Shown here piece after piece: positions 1-9,295 of a DNA stretch of 16,325 nt. The notes under the pieces are model-generated. The model worked only from the letters and a program-made list of their open reading frames with translations, made no database searches and was not told where the DNA came from. How positions within the stretch are numbered: position 1 is the first letter of the stretch; every line of letters begins with the position of its first letter. The stretch spans positions 1 through 16,325 of the forward strand of contig UQWK01000047.1 in assembly GCA_900544725.1 (NCBI GenBank), given 5' to 3'. The translations under genes were made by a program, and so were the position numbers. The DNA is from an uncultured Collinsella sp. GTDB taxonomy: Bacteria > Actinomycetota > Coriobacteriia > Coriobacteriales > Coriobacteriaceae.

Positions 1-1
1 G

Positions 2-367
2 GGCTACGATACGGTGGTGGGCGAGCGCGGCAGCCGTCTTTCGGGCGGCCAGAAACAGCGCGTCGCCATCGCACGCGTGTTTCTCAAGAACCCCAAGATC
101 CTTATCTTGGATGAGGCGACGAGCGCTCTGGATAATGAGAGCGAGGAGGCGGTGCAGGAGTCGCTTGAGGAGTTGGCGCGCGGCCGCACCACGATTATCA
201 TCGCCCACCGCCTGTCGACCATTAAGCATGCCGACGAAATCGCGACCGTTGAGCATGGTCGCGTTGTGGAGCGTGGCACGCACGAGGAGCTTCTCGCACG
301 TGGCGGCACCTATGCCCGTTACTATCGAATGCAGTTCGAAGGTGCGCGTGCGCACGAGCTCGACTGA
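2..367 (+). CDS. ABC exporter ATP-binding domain, C-terminal part (5'-truncated by window edge)
   Basis: The last 121 residues of an ABC transporter nucleotide-binding domain; the gene continues left of the window. The signature motif LSGGQ lies at residues 13-17 of the visible part. It is followed by QKQRVAIAR, the Walker B ILILDEATSALD and the switch-histidine segment IIAHRLSTI. The D-loop (SALD) and H-loop are intact, so the domain should hydrolyse ATP. The order of motifs and the ending (hGRVVERGTHEELLARGGTYARYY) are typical of half-size MsbA/MdlB-type exporters, in which a membrane domain precedes this ATPase on the same chain. The substrate cannot be told from this part. The next gene starts 19 bases downstream on the same strand, so the two are probably co-transcribed. 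Family assignment is firm; transport function and partner are not visible. Confidence 0.93.
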   Translation, partial: GYDTVVGERGSRLSGGQKQRVAIARVFLKNPKILILDEATSALDNESEEAVQESLEELARGRTTIIIAHRLSTIKHADEIATVEHGRVVERGTHEELLARGGTYARYYRMQFEGARAHELD

Positions 368-386
368 TTGATATGACAGGAAGTTT

Positions 387-1352
387 ATGGCTGATAAGAA
401 CCCTTTGACTCCGAAAGAAGTGACGGAGTTATTCTCCGAAATCGATGCATCCGGCGTCTTGGATCCTACGCTCGCCAAAAAGCGCACCGAGCGCATGCGC
501 GAGAAGGAGGCTGCGGCCAAACGCGGTGACAAGGCGGCGTTGGCCCAGCTGCGCAGCGAGGACCGCGCGAGTCAGGCGAAGCATATCGACCCGTTGTCCG
601 AGGACGACCCCTCGGGCTCGCAGGTGAGCCACACCATCACGAAGACCGCCATGGCCGTGGTCATTACCATCTTGGTACTGATTGTGGGCATGCAGATTGG
701 CTACGGCGTGATGCGCCGTCTGAACACCGCGAACCTTTCCGAGAGTGTTTCGGTGGATACCGTTTCCACGGCGCTGAAGGGCGGGCTCGAATGGGGCAAT
801 GGCTTTACGCAGTTCCCGCTCGAGTTTACCGTTGACGAGGCAGACGAGCGCACGGGTACGGTTGAGGTGACGGTGCTGGACACGTCGTCTGCCAATGAGC
901 TCGAGCTGCTGTCCAACGGGCAGATTCAGGCGGCGGCGCTTGCGACCAACGCCCTGCTCAACGATAAGATCGACCGTGTGGTGTATAACGTGCACGCCTA
1001 CATTGATGAGGATAGCAAGATTCAGCACGATTCTTTCTTTGGCATGTTTCCTGCGCGGGGCCATCAGAGCGCCATCCTGACGTTTGTGTGGACTAAGAGC
1101 TCGTCGAACGCTACGAATATCGACTGGAAGATGCGTATCGTGAGCATGGACGACACCATTGCCGAACGCATTCAGAAGCAGGTGAACTCGGTGTCGTCGT
1201 TGATTGAGGATCCGGTGGTGAGCCAGACCAAGATTGACGAGGAGAATGCCGAGCGCAATTTGGAGCACCGTCTGCACGGCCGCGAGATCTTCCGCGGTGG
1301 CAAGCCCGACCGAACGCCGTCCGATCTGCTGGAGCAGGATAAGAAAAAGTAA
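387..1352 (+). CDS. Single-pass membrane protein of unknown function (321 aa)
   Basis: I do not recognise a named family. The chain begins with a charged, probably cytoplasmic region of about 85 residues. Residues 28-65 are rich in Lys, Arg, Glu and Ala and may form a helix or coiled coil. One strongly hydrophobic segment follows at about residues 86-109 (TAMAVVITILVLIVGMQIGYG), then about 210 residues that would lie outside the membrane. The flanking RR at 110-111 is just after the segment. The outer part contains alternating beta-type stretches and ends in a polar tail with many Asp, Arg and Lys. There is no cleavable signal peptide and no lipobox. The start is supported by AGGAAG at 378-383, close to the ATG. 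It follows an ABC exporter gene by 19 bases and ends 8 bases before a terminator, so it is the last gene of that operon. A role linked to the exporter is possible but is only inferred from position. Confidence 0.8.
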   Translation: MADKNPLTPKEVTELFSEIDASGVLDPTLAKKRTERMREKEAAAKRGDKAALAQLRSEDRASQAKHIDPLSEDDPSGSQVSHTITKTAMAVVITILVLIVGMQIGYGVMRRLNTANLSESVSVDTVSTALKGGLEWGNGFTQFPLEFTVDEADERTGTVEVTVLDTSSANELELLSNGQIQAAALATNALLNDKIDRVVYNVHAYIDEDSKIQHDSFFGMFPARGHQSAILTFVWTKSSSNATNIDWKMRIVSMDDTIAERIQKQVNSVSSLIEDPVVSQTKIDEENAERNLEHRLHGREIFRGGKPDRTPSDLLEQDKKK

Positions 1353-1360
1353 GACGCCGT

Positions 1361-1398
1361 CATCCCGCGTGAGCCAAAGGCCCCGCGGGATGTTTTTT
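1361..1398 (+). terminator. Rho-independent terminator of the ABC exporter/membrane protein operon
   Basis: A perfect 9-bp stem, CATCCCGCG (1361-1369) pairing with CGCGGGATG (1384-1392), is followed directly by six T (1393-1398). The 14-base loop can make a small inner GCC/GGC pairing. It lies 8 bases after the upstream stop codon and separates that operon from carAB. Confidence 0.9.
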
Positions 1399-1494
1399 CA
1401 TCCCCGTCCCAGAAAAATCATTATGCATAGAAAGTCATAATTATCATTTCGTAAACATTTCGATGAAATTAACGCCATGGCACATACTTGCGGT

Positions 1495-1500
1495 TACAAT
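1495..1500 (+). promoter_or_regulatory. Candidate -10 element of the carAB promoter (TACAAT)
   Basis: TACAAT matches the sigma-70-type -10 consensus in five of six positions. It lies in the 160-base gap between the upstream terminator and carA, about 27 bases before the PyrR hairpin. Transcription from about 1507 would give a leader of roughly 50 bases containing the complete hairpin. No convincing -35 hexamer is seen at 16-18 bases, although TTAACG lies 20 bases upstream (1469-1474), so the assignment is weak. Confidence 0.35.
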
Positions 1501-1521
1501 ACCGCGAGGCCTAACTACACA

Positions 1522-1554
1522 CCTTTAAGCCGGTCCAGAGAGACCGGGAAGGAG
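1522..1554 (+). promoter_or_regulatory. PyrR-binding RNA hairpin overlapping the carA ribosome binding site
   Basis: The leader matches the known PyrR recognition element. The lower stem is CCTT (1522-1525) with AAGG (1549-1552). An internal loop TAAG opposite G comes next. The upper stem CCGGTC (1530-1535) pairs with GACCGG (1542-1547), closed by the hexaloop CAGAGA (1536-1541). The hexaloop and its flanking TC/G bases are the conserved bases of PyrR sites in Bacillus pyr leaders. No terminator or antiterminator is seen between the hairpin and carA. The lower stem instead uses the AAGG of the Shine-Dalgarno AAGGAG (1549-1554), 4 bases before the ATG at 1559. PyrR with bound UMP would therefore be expected to block ribosome access, as described for mycobacterial pyr leaders. 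The motif match is direct; the mechanism is inferred. Confidence 0.9.
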
Positions 1555-1558
1555 AATT

Positions 1559-2998
1559 ATGGCGAACAACCATACTGCGGGCGCTGCTGCCCGCACCATC
1601 GTGCCCAGCGAGCTTTGCCAGCGTATGCTGGCCAAAACCAGCAAGGGCACCTGCGGTCCCTGCATCCTGTATCTTGAGGATGGGACCATTTTTTATGGAC
1701 GTGCATGCGGCGCCGAGGGCACCGCGACCGGCGAAGTCTGCTTCAACACCTCGCTCGAGGGCTATTTTGAGGTCATGACCGACCCGAGCTATGCTGGCCA
1801 AATCGTAACCATGACCTATCCGCAGATCGGCAACTACGGCATCGATGAGACCGACGTCCAGTCGGCCTTCCCCGGCGATATCGCTCGTCCCGCGAGTGCT
1901 CCGGCCATGCGCGGCATGATCGTGCGCGACATGTGTGCCACGCCTTCTAACTGGCGCTCGGCTGTCAGCGTGCCGGAGTATCTGCGTGCTCACGGCATCG
2001 TCGCCATCGAGGGCGTCGATACCCGCGCACTGGTGCGCCACCTGCGCGACAACGGTTCCAAGATGGGCATTATCTCGACCGAGTTCTTCGATGTCGATGA
2101 GCTTGCCGAGCGTCTGGCCGCAGCACCCACGCTGGTGGGCGAGAACCTGGTCAAGACCGTGAGCTGCCCTGAGCCTCACGAGTTCGCAGCCGCCGACCTG
2201 CCTGCCACGCATGACTTTGCGCTCGCGGCCGCCGCTCCTGCCCGCCACAAAGTGGTCGCCTATGACTGCGGCGTGAAGCGCGGCATTCTGGAGGGCCTCG
2301 TCCGCGCTGGCTGCGACCTCACCGTCGTGCCGTGGGACACGCCCGCGAGTAAGGTGCTCGACATGAATCCCGACGGCGTCTTTTTGTCCAACGGCCCTGG
2401 CGACCCGGATGCCGTGGTGGAGACCTACGAGCAGGTGCAGCAGCTGATCGGCAAGGTGCCGGTCTTTGGCATTTGCCTGGGTCACCAGATGATCAGCCTG
2501 GCCTGCGGCGCTCAGATGGAAAAACTTAAGTTCGGTCACCGCGGCGGCAACCAGCCGGTTATGAACCTGGTGAGCCGTCGCGTGGAGATCACCGCGCAAA
2601 ACCACGGCTTTGGCCTGCTGTTCCCCAGCCTGGGCAAGTTGATTCCCGAGCTTTCCGGCGGCGAGACCGAGCATACGGCCGATGGCGATCTGCGCGCCTG
2701 GGTGCGCCGCGGCATCGCGCCGGTCGTGATGAACGAGCGCTTCGGCCGCATTCGCCTGACGCATGTGAACCTCAACGACGGCACCGCCGAGGGCATCCAA
2801 CTGCTCGACGCCCCGTGCTTCTCGGTCCAGTACCACCCCGAGGCCTCGCCCGGCCCCACCGATGCCCACTATCTCTTTACCGCCTTTACGCGACTCATGG
2901 ACGGCGAGGAGAACTACCTGGACATCGACACCGCGAAGGACCGCCTTGCCGGCTGGAACTTTGCTGAGACCGCCGCGACCGAGACCGAGGAGAACTAA
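1559..2998 (+). CDS. carA: Carbamoyl-phosphate synthase small subunit (glutamine amidotransferase)
   Basis: This subunit hydrolyses glutamine and passes ammonia to CarB to make carbamoyl phosphate for pyrimidine and arginine synthesis. The N-terminal CPSase_sm domain (about residues 34-165) contains LEDGTIFYG, GEVCFNTSLEGYFEVMTDPSYAGQI and the segment IEGVDTRALVRHLR. The class I glutamine amidotransferase domain (about 240-445) has LSNGPGDP, the nucleophile Cys306 in GICLGHQ, and His426 and Glu428 in QYHPEASPGP, so the catalytic triad is complete. At 479 residues it is longer than the usual 360-390. The extra length comes from an N-terminal extension of about 30 residues, an insertion of about 30 residues between QNHGFG (347-352) and THVNLNDGT (401-409), and a C-terminal tail. 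An in-frame ATG at 1625 is an alternative start, but AAGGAG and the PyrR hairpin favour 1559. carB starts one base after the stop. Confidence 0.97.
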   Translation: MANNHTAGAAARTIVPSELCQRMLAKTSKGTCGPCILYLEDGTIFYGRACGAEGTATGEVCFNTSLEGYFEVMTDPSYAGQIVTMTYPQIGNYGIDETDVQSAFPGDIARPASAPAMRGMIVRDMCATPSNWRSAVSVPEYLRAHGIVAIEGVDTRALVRHLRDNGSKMGIISTEFFDVDELAERLAAAPTLVGENLVKTVSCPEPHEFAAADLPATHDFALAAAAPARHKVVAYDCGVKRGILEGLVRAGCDLTVVPWDTPASKVLDMNPDGVFLSNGPGDPDAVVETYEQVQQLIGKVPVFGICLGHQMISLACGAQMEKLKFGHRGGNQPVMNLVSRRVEITAQNHGFGLLFPSLGKLIPELSGGETEHTADGDLRAWVRRGIAPVVMNERFGRIRLTHVNLNDGTAEGIQLLDAPCFSVQYHPEASPGPTDAHYLFTAFTRLMDGEENYLDIDTAKDRLAGWNFAETAATETEEN

Positions 2999-2999
2999 C

Positions 3000-6314
<3,315 letters not shown>

Positions 6315-6370
6315 ACCGGCCTGCGGTGACTTGGCTGCACCGTGTGCTGTGGAAGGGGCTTTGTGCGTCC

Positions 6371-6598
6371 GGTGGCAATCAGGGTTCCGGCAACGGTGGG
6401 CAGACATCCGGCGGTTCGAACGATGGCGCCCAGGCGGGAAAGCCCGCTGGTGACAAGGCTCAGGGTGGCAAGTCCGCTAACTCACTTGCGAGCACCGGTG
6501 ATCAAACGGTGGCGACCGTCGCCGCGATCGGCGGCCTGGGTGCCGCGATCGCCGCAATCGGAGTCTTCCTTGCTCGTTTCCGCCGCAAGGAAGACTAG
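6371..6598 (+). pseudogene. Orphan C-terminal cell-wall anchor of a lost surface protein
   Basis: The reading frame encodes a Gly/Ser/Asn-rich linker, a QAGKPAGDKAQGGK segment, the sorting-like motif LASTG (6485-6499), a hydrophobic segment (TVATVAAIGGLGAAIAAIGV) and the basic tail RFRRKED. This is the standard C-terminus of a sortase substrate. It is closely related to the tail of the GH31 protein at 16 kb: 6431-6472 and 16018-16059 agree in 36 of 42 bases, and the flanking stretches are similar. There is no gene body. The frame opens at a GTG at 6326 with no good ribosome binding site and no signal peptide, only 12 bases after carB. The simplest reading is a deletion that removed everything but the last 76 codons of a paralogous surface protein. 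A small functional anchor peptide is unlikely without a signal peptide. Confidence 0.8.
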
Positions 6599-6631
6599 CG
6601 CGAGCGATTGACAATCGCACACGTTTCCCAA

Positions 6632-6659
6632 GAGGGCCGCGGTAACCGTCGCGGCCCTC
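6632..6659 (+). terminator. Strong hairpin, probable terminator of the orphan anchor and carAB
   Basis: A perfect 10-bp GC-rich stem, GAGGGCCGCG (6632-6641) with CGCGGCCCTC (6650-6659), has an 8-base loop. Only a weak T-containing stretch (ACTTTACC) follows, so the U-tract is poor. No other terminator is visible after carB, so this hairpin probably also ends carAB transcripts. Confidence 0.6.
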
Positions 6660-6865
6660 ACTTTACCGGAGCGGTCTGAGGACTCGCGTCTTTCGCTTCG
6701 GACTGCTGCGCAGGGTCAATCAGGCGGAGATCTCACCCGTGTCGGGTTTGCGATAGCTTGGCGAACATAATTACGCGAAATCTAGGATTTCTCAAAAACG
6801 CGAAGTAGATGATATATTGTACTTCGCGTTTTTCAGTTAATCTTAATTTTGCGAAGTGGATTGCC
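6660..6865. promoter_or_regulatory. Upstream region of the AAA ATPase with CGCGAA-type repeats
   Basis: No gene is seen at 6660-6790. Near its right end lies a perfect 14-bp inverted repeat, AAAAACGCGAAGTA (6794-6807) and TACTTCGCGTTTTT (6820-6833), separated by 12 bases that include a -10-like TATATT (6813-6818). Further copies of the core occur as ACGCGAAA (6773-6780) and TGCGAAGTGGAT just before the start codon (from 6850), the last repeating GCGAAGT-GAT of the left arm. The arrangement suggests an operator overlapping the promoter, possibly autoregulatory. A -35 near TTCTCA (6789-6794) is only tentative. Confidence 0.5.
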
Positions 6866-8077
6866 ATGAGACTTATTAATCGACCGTTCTATATGGATAA
6901 GCTCTCCAAGGTGGCAGGTACGCCTGATATTAAGGTGATCACCGGAATCAGGCGATGCGGAAAATCGAAATTGCTTGAGGCGTTTGCCAGCCAACTTCAT
7001 TCAAACGACCCCTCGGCCAACGTCATACACGTCAACTTCAATCTACTTGAGTTCGAGCCGTTGGCGGAATACCATGCGCTGCATACATATGTGGAAAAGC
7101 ACTATATTGAGGGTTGTCGGAATATCGTCATGATCGACGAGGTCCAGATGTGTGAAGGGTTCGAGCGGGCTATCAACAGTCTTCATGCGTCAGAGAAATA
7201 TGACATTTACATCACGGGGTCGAACGCCTTTCTTCTCTCAAGCGACCTCTCGACGTTGTTCACGGGAAGAACGGTGGAGATCGAGGTCTTTCCGTTTTCA
7301 CTTGCGGAGTTCTCGGCGTATCACGAGATCACTTCTCCAGCCGAGGCCCTTGCTCGCTATGTCCGCGAGGGAGGAATGCCGGGTTCCTATATCTACCAGG
7401 ACGAAAGGATGCGTTTCTCATACATCTCGGATGTGCTTGAAACTCTTATCCTGCGCGACATCAGACAAAAATATCGTATACGTAATGCGGAGCAGCTTAA
7501 ACGTTCCTGCGAGTTCCTGATGGATAACGTCGGAAACATCTCTTCTCTCAAGGGGATGGCGGCCGAGCTTTCACGAGCGAACCTTAAGATAAGCGACAAG
7601 ACGCTGGCTGTGTATATCGACTACCTGTGTAATGCGTTTGCGTTCTACCGGTTTTGTCGCTTTGACGTCTCAGGAAAGAAATACCTGTCGACGGGAGATA
7701 AATACTACCTGGCCGACCATTCGTTTCGCTACGCCGCGCTTGGCACGAAAAAGCTCGACTTTGGCCATGTTTACGAGAATATGGTGGCAATCGAGCTTAT
7801 GCGCCGCGGATGGGAAGTCTACGTGGGCGTTCTCTACCAAAAGGAAGTAGACTTTGTCGCCATCAGGCGTGACCGCCGTGTCTATATCCAGGTGAGTGAC
7901 GACATTTCCCAAGAAGCGACGCTTGAGCGTGAGCTTGATCCGCTGCGACGGATTCGAGACGCCTATCCCAAGTGCGTCATCGCCCGAACAGGGCACGAAA
8001 CGACTGATTGGGATGGCATCAAGGTCGTCGACCTGGCACGATGGCTTATGGGTGAATCAGGCGAGCTGGCCGTCTAG
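6866..8077 (+). CDS. ATP-binding protein, AAA_14 plus DUF4143 family
   Basis: The 403-residue chain has the layout of the large AAA_14/DUF4143 family. Walker A is GIRRCGKS (27-34, Lys33). Walker B is NIVMIDEVQ with Asp91 and Glu92. The sensor-like segment YITGSNAFLLSSDLSTLFTGR leads into the family block VEIEVFPFSLAEF. The C-terminal DUF4143 part has YYLADHSFRYAAL, GHVYENMVAIELMRRG and a PD-(D/E)XK-like core KEVDFVAI (Glu327, Asp329) followed by YIQV. The biological role of this widespread family is not settled; nuclease- or stress-linked roles are only suggested by the fold. The ATG at 6866 gives the expected N-terminus (MRLINRPFYMDKL). An upstream ATG at 6809 lies inside an inverted repeat and is less likely. 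The gene is lower in GC than carAB, has no operon partner, and looks like accessory DNA. Confidence 0.92.
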   Translation: MRLINRPFYMDKLSKVAGTPDIKVITGIRRCGKSKLLEAFASQLHSNDPSANVIHVNFNLLEFEPLAEYHALHTYVEKHYIEGCRNIVMIDEVQMCEGFERAINSLHASEKYDIYITGSNAFLLSSDLSTLFTGRTVEIEVFPFSLAEFSAYHEITSPAEALARYVREGGMPGSYIYQDERMRFSYISDVLETLILRDIRQKYRIRNAEQLKRSCEFLMDNVGNISSLKGMAAELSRANLKISDKTLAVYIDYLCNAFAFYRFCRFDVSGKKYLSTGDKYYLADHSFRYAALGTKKLDFGHVYENMVAIELMRRGWEVYVGVLYQKEVDFVAIRRDRRVYIQVSDDISQEATLERELDPLRRIRDAYPKCVIARTGHETTDWDGIKVVDLARWLMGESGELAV

Positions 8078-8103
8078 CACGCGATGACGCGGGCTGAAAC
8101 GAA

Positions 8104-8169
8104 CGAGCGATGATTTCGTCCCGCGAGGAGGCCAATACGGCCCTCTTCGAGGGACGGAATCCTCGCTCG
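8104..8169. repeat. Long imperfect hairpin after the ATPase gene
   Basis: The two halves pair over almost the whole 66 bases. CGAGCGATGATTTCGTCCC (8104-8122) is opposed by GGGACGGAATCCTCGCTCG (8151-8169), with one mismatch and one G-T pair. The inner part continues as CGAGGA/TCTTCG and closes with GGCC/GGCC around AATAC (8134-8138). No T-run follows on either side, so a simple intrinsic terminator is not well supported. It could be a dispersed REP-type repeat or an mRNA 3'-end structure. The remaining gap (8078-8103 and 8170-8240) shows no gene I can support. Confidence 0.6.
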
Positions 8170-8250
8170 ATCTCTTGGCGGGACATTTTGCTCGGTCGAT
8201 GATCAACGGTTGGTGGAAAGCGATGCTTCGTCCGTGTCACTATTCCGTGA

Positions 8251-8289
8251 TTGCTGGTATTTTCTGCATGCTAAAATGAATGCATAAAA
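8251..8289 (+). promoter_or_regulatory. Candidate promoter/operator of the toxin-antitoxin pair
   Basis: A -10-like TAAAAT (8272-8277) lies 15 bases after TTGCTG (8251-8256), a short but usable spacing. TGCAT (8265-8269) and ATGCA (8280-8284) form an inverted repeat with the -10 between the arms. This is where a Phd/YefM antitoxin would be expected to bind for autorepression. The assignment is inferred from pattern and position. Confidence 0.45.
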
Positions 8290-8311
8290 GACTTTATATT
8301 TGGAGGTCTCG

Positions 8312-8632
8312 ATGCCTGCTTTAAAGATGCTCGACAATCTTGTTCCCATCAGCGATTTCAGTCACGGTAAGGGTCCCGCTGCGTTTTCGAGAGTGAGCAA
8401 CGACAACCCGGTTGTAGTTTTGAAACACAACAAGCCGGCGTTCGTTATCGTGACGCCCGATGAATACCGAGAGGCTAAGCAGGCGGAGGAGGACCTCGCC
8501 TTGTTGACGTTGGCCCTTAAGAGGACGGCTGCGACAAGCGATGATGAACTCGTTTCCCTATCTGATGTTATGGCAGAGTTGGGTGTGGGCCAGGACGAAC
8601 TCGATCAGATGGATGAGGTCGAGTTTGAATGA
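8312..8632 (+). CDS. Type II antitoxin, Phd/YefM family
   Basis: A 106-residue protein whose first 60 residues match the Phd/YefM DNA-binding fold: LVPISDFSHGKGPAAFSRV, then the strand pair PVVVLKHNKPAFVIVTPDEY. The C-terminal half is acidic (ending DELDQMDEVEFE), as expected for the part that wraps and neutralises the toxin. It should also repress its own promoter. The ATG at 8312 has GGAGG at 8302-8306, five bases upstream; a TTG at 8300 in the same frame is not needed. Its stop overlaps the toxin start (ATGA, 8629-8632), the usual coupling in these modules. Family assignment is firm from sequence; activity is inferred. Confidence 0.9.
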   Translation: MPALKMLDNLVPISDFSHGKGPAAFSRVSNDNPVVVLKHNKPAFVIVTPDEYREAKQAEEDLALLTLALKRTAATSDDELVSLSDVMAELGVGQDELDQMDEVEFE

Positions 8633-8979
8633 GCGGGTACGAAGTCGCTTTCTACCCGGATGCTCTCAAGGATCTCAAACGTCTCGATGGTTCCCAGCGA
8701 AAACACGTGTTTAAGGCTATAGAAAGAATCAGAACGAACCCATTGCCGCAGAACGAAGGCGGATTCGGCAAGCCTCTTGGAAACAAGGCGGGCACGGATT
8801 TGACTGGCTTCATGAAAATCAAGCTCAGGGGAAGTGGCATTCGGATTGTGTACCGCCTCATTAAAATCAAAGGAAAAATGGCCATCGTAGTAGTAGGCGC
8901 TCGTGAAGACATGGAAGCGTACCGAACCGCCCAAAGGCGTGCGATTGATTTCGAGAAGTGGGCGGAAGAGGCTCTCTAA
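8629..8979 (+). CDS. Type II toxin, RelE/ParE superfamily
   Basis: A 116-residue basic protein with the RelE/ParE layout. The N-terminal strand YEVAFYPDALKDLKRL is followed by a helix (RKHVFKAIERIRTNPLP). Next come a loop with GKPLGNKAGTDLTGFMKIKLRGSGIRIVYRL and the final strand KMAIVVVGAREDMEAYRTAQRR. Arg72 and Arg76 in GIRIVYR and the basic AREDMEAYRTAQRR region correspond to the usual active-site area of RelE-type mRNA interferases. Whether it cleaves ribosome-bound mRNA or acts like ParE on gyrase cannot be decided from the sequence. It overlaps the antitoxin by four bases and is followed by its own terminator, so the pair is a self-contained module. Its GC is below that of carAB. Confidence 0.9.
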   Translation: MSGYEVAFYPDALKDLKRLDGSQRKHVFKAIERIRTNPLPQNEGGFGKPLGNKAGTDLTGFMKIKLRGSGIRIVYRLIKIKGKMAIVVVGAREDMEAYRTAQRRAIDFEKWAEEAL

Positions 8980-9032
8980 CTTCATGGGCGAAAACAGGAA
9001 TGCAGCGATGTGCTTCAGGTGTGCGAGTTTTG

Positions 9033-9071
9033 AAAGGCTCTGGTGATTCGGAGGTTCGCCAGAGCCTTTTT
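9033..9071 (+). terminator. Rho-independent terminator of the toxin-antitoxin operon
   Basis: A perfect 11-bp stem, AAAGGCTCTGG (9033-9043) with CCAGAGCCTTT (9059-9069), merges into a five-T run (9067-9071). The loop is 15 bases. It lies 53 bases after the toxin stop codon. Confidence 0.9.
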
Positions 9072-9091
9072 CTATCTGTGGACATTCCTCT

Positions 9092-9295
9092 TGGACAGTT
9101 AGTTCAGATACGTATTTTTCAGAGGACGTGTGGAGGCCAATTTGGGCACAATTGAGCTATTTTTGATAGTCTGGACCGATAAAGACGCGCGGGCAATAGC
9201 GAGAAAGACCTTTTATTAGGTCTAAAGCGACTTAAAACCAGTTTGTTAGCGCCAATTAGCACCGCCAAAATATACGTATCCGAACTAACTGTCCA
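9092..9295. mobile_element. 204-bp MITE-like element with 24-bp terminal inverted repeats
   Basis: The left arm (9092-9115) starts TGGACAGTTAGTTC and ends in the palindrome ATACGTAT. The right arm (9272-9295) is its reverse complement with a single difference (A or G at arm position 15). The match continues into adjoining T/A-rich bases. The 156 bases between hold no open frame of note. They contain small internal pairings such as AGACC/GGTCT around TTTTATTA and repeated GCCAATT. Size, lack of coding and long terminal repeats fit a non-autonomous miniature element, possibly moved by a transposase encoded elsewhere. I do not see a clear target-site duplication next to the arms. A structured non-coding RNA or a large protein-binding site is the alternative. 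Confidence 0.6.

Noticed and set aside
2862..2999. Extended carB start at 2862
   Set aside because: The 46 extra residues are Arg/Pro/Thr-rich and overlap carA in another frame; the family N-terminus and a good ribosome binding site support 3000.
6326..6370. GTG 6326 as the start of a real small gene
   Set aside because: No good ribosome binding site and no signal peptide, which a sortase substrate needs; the frame is better read as a remnant.
6809..6865. Longer N-terminus of the ATPase from ATG 6809
   Set aside because: It would begin inside the inverted repeat, lacks a ribosome binding site, and adds residues not expected in the family.
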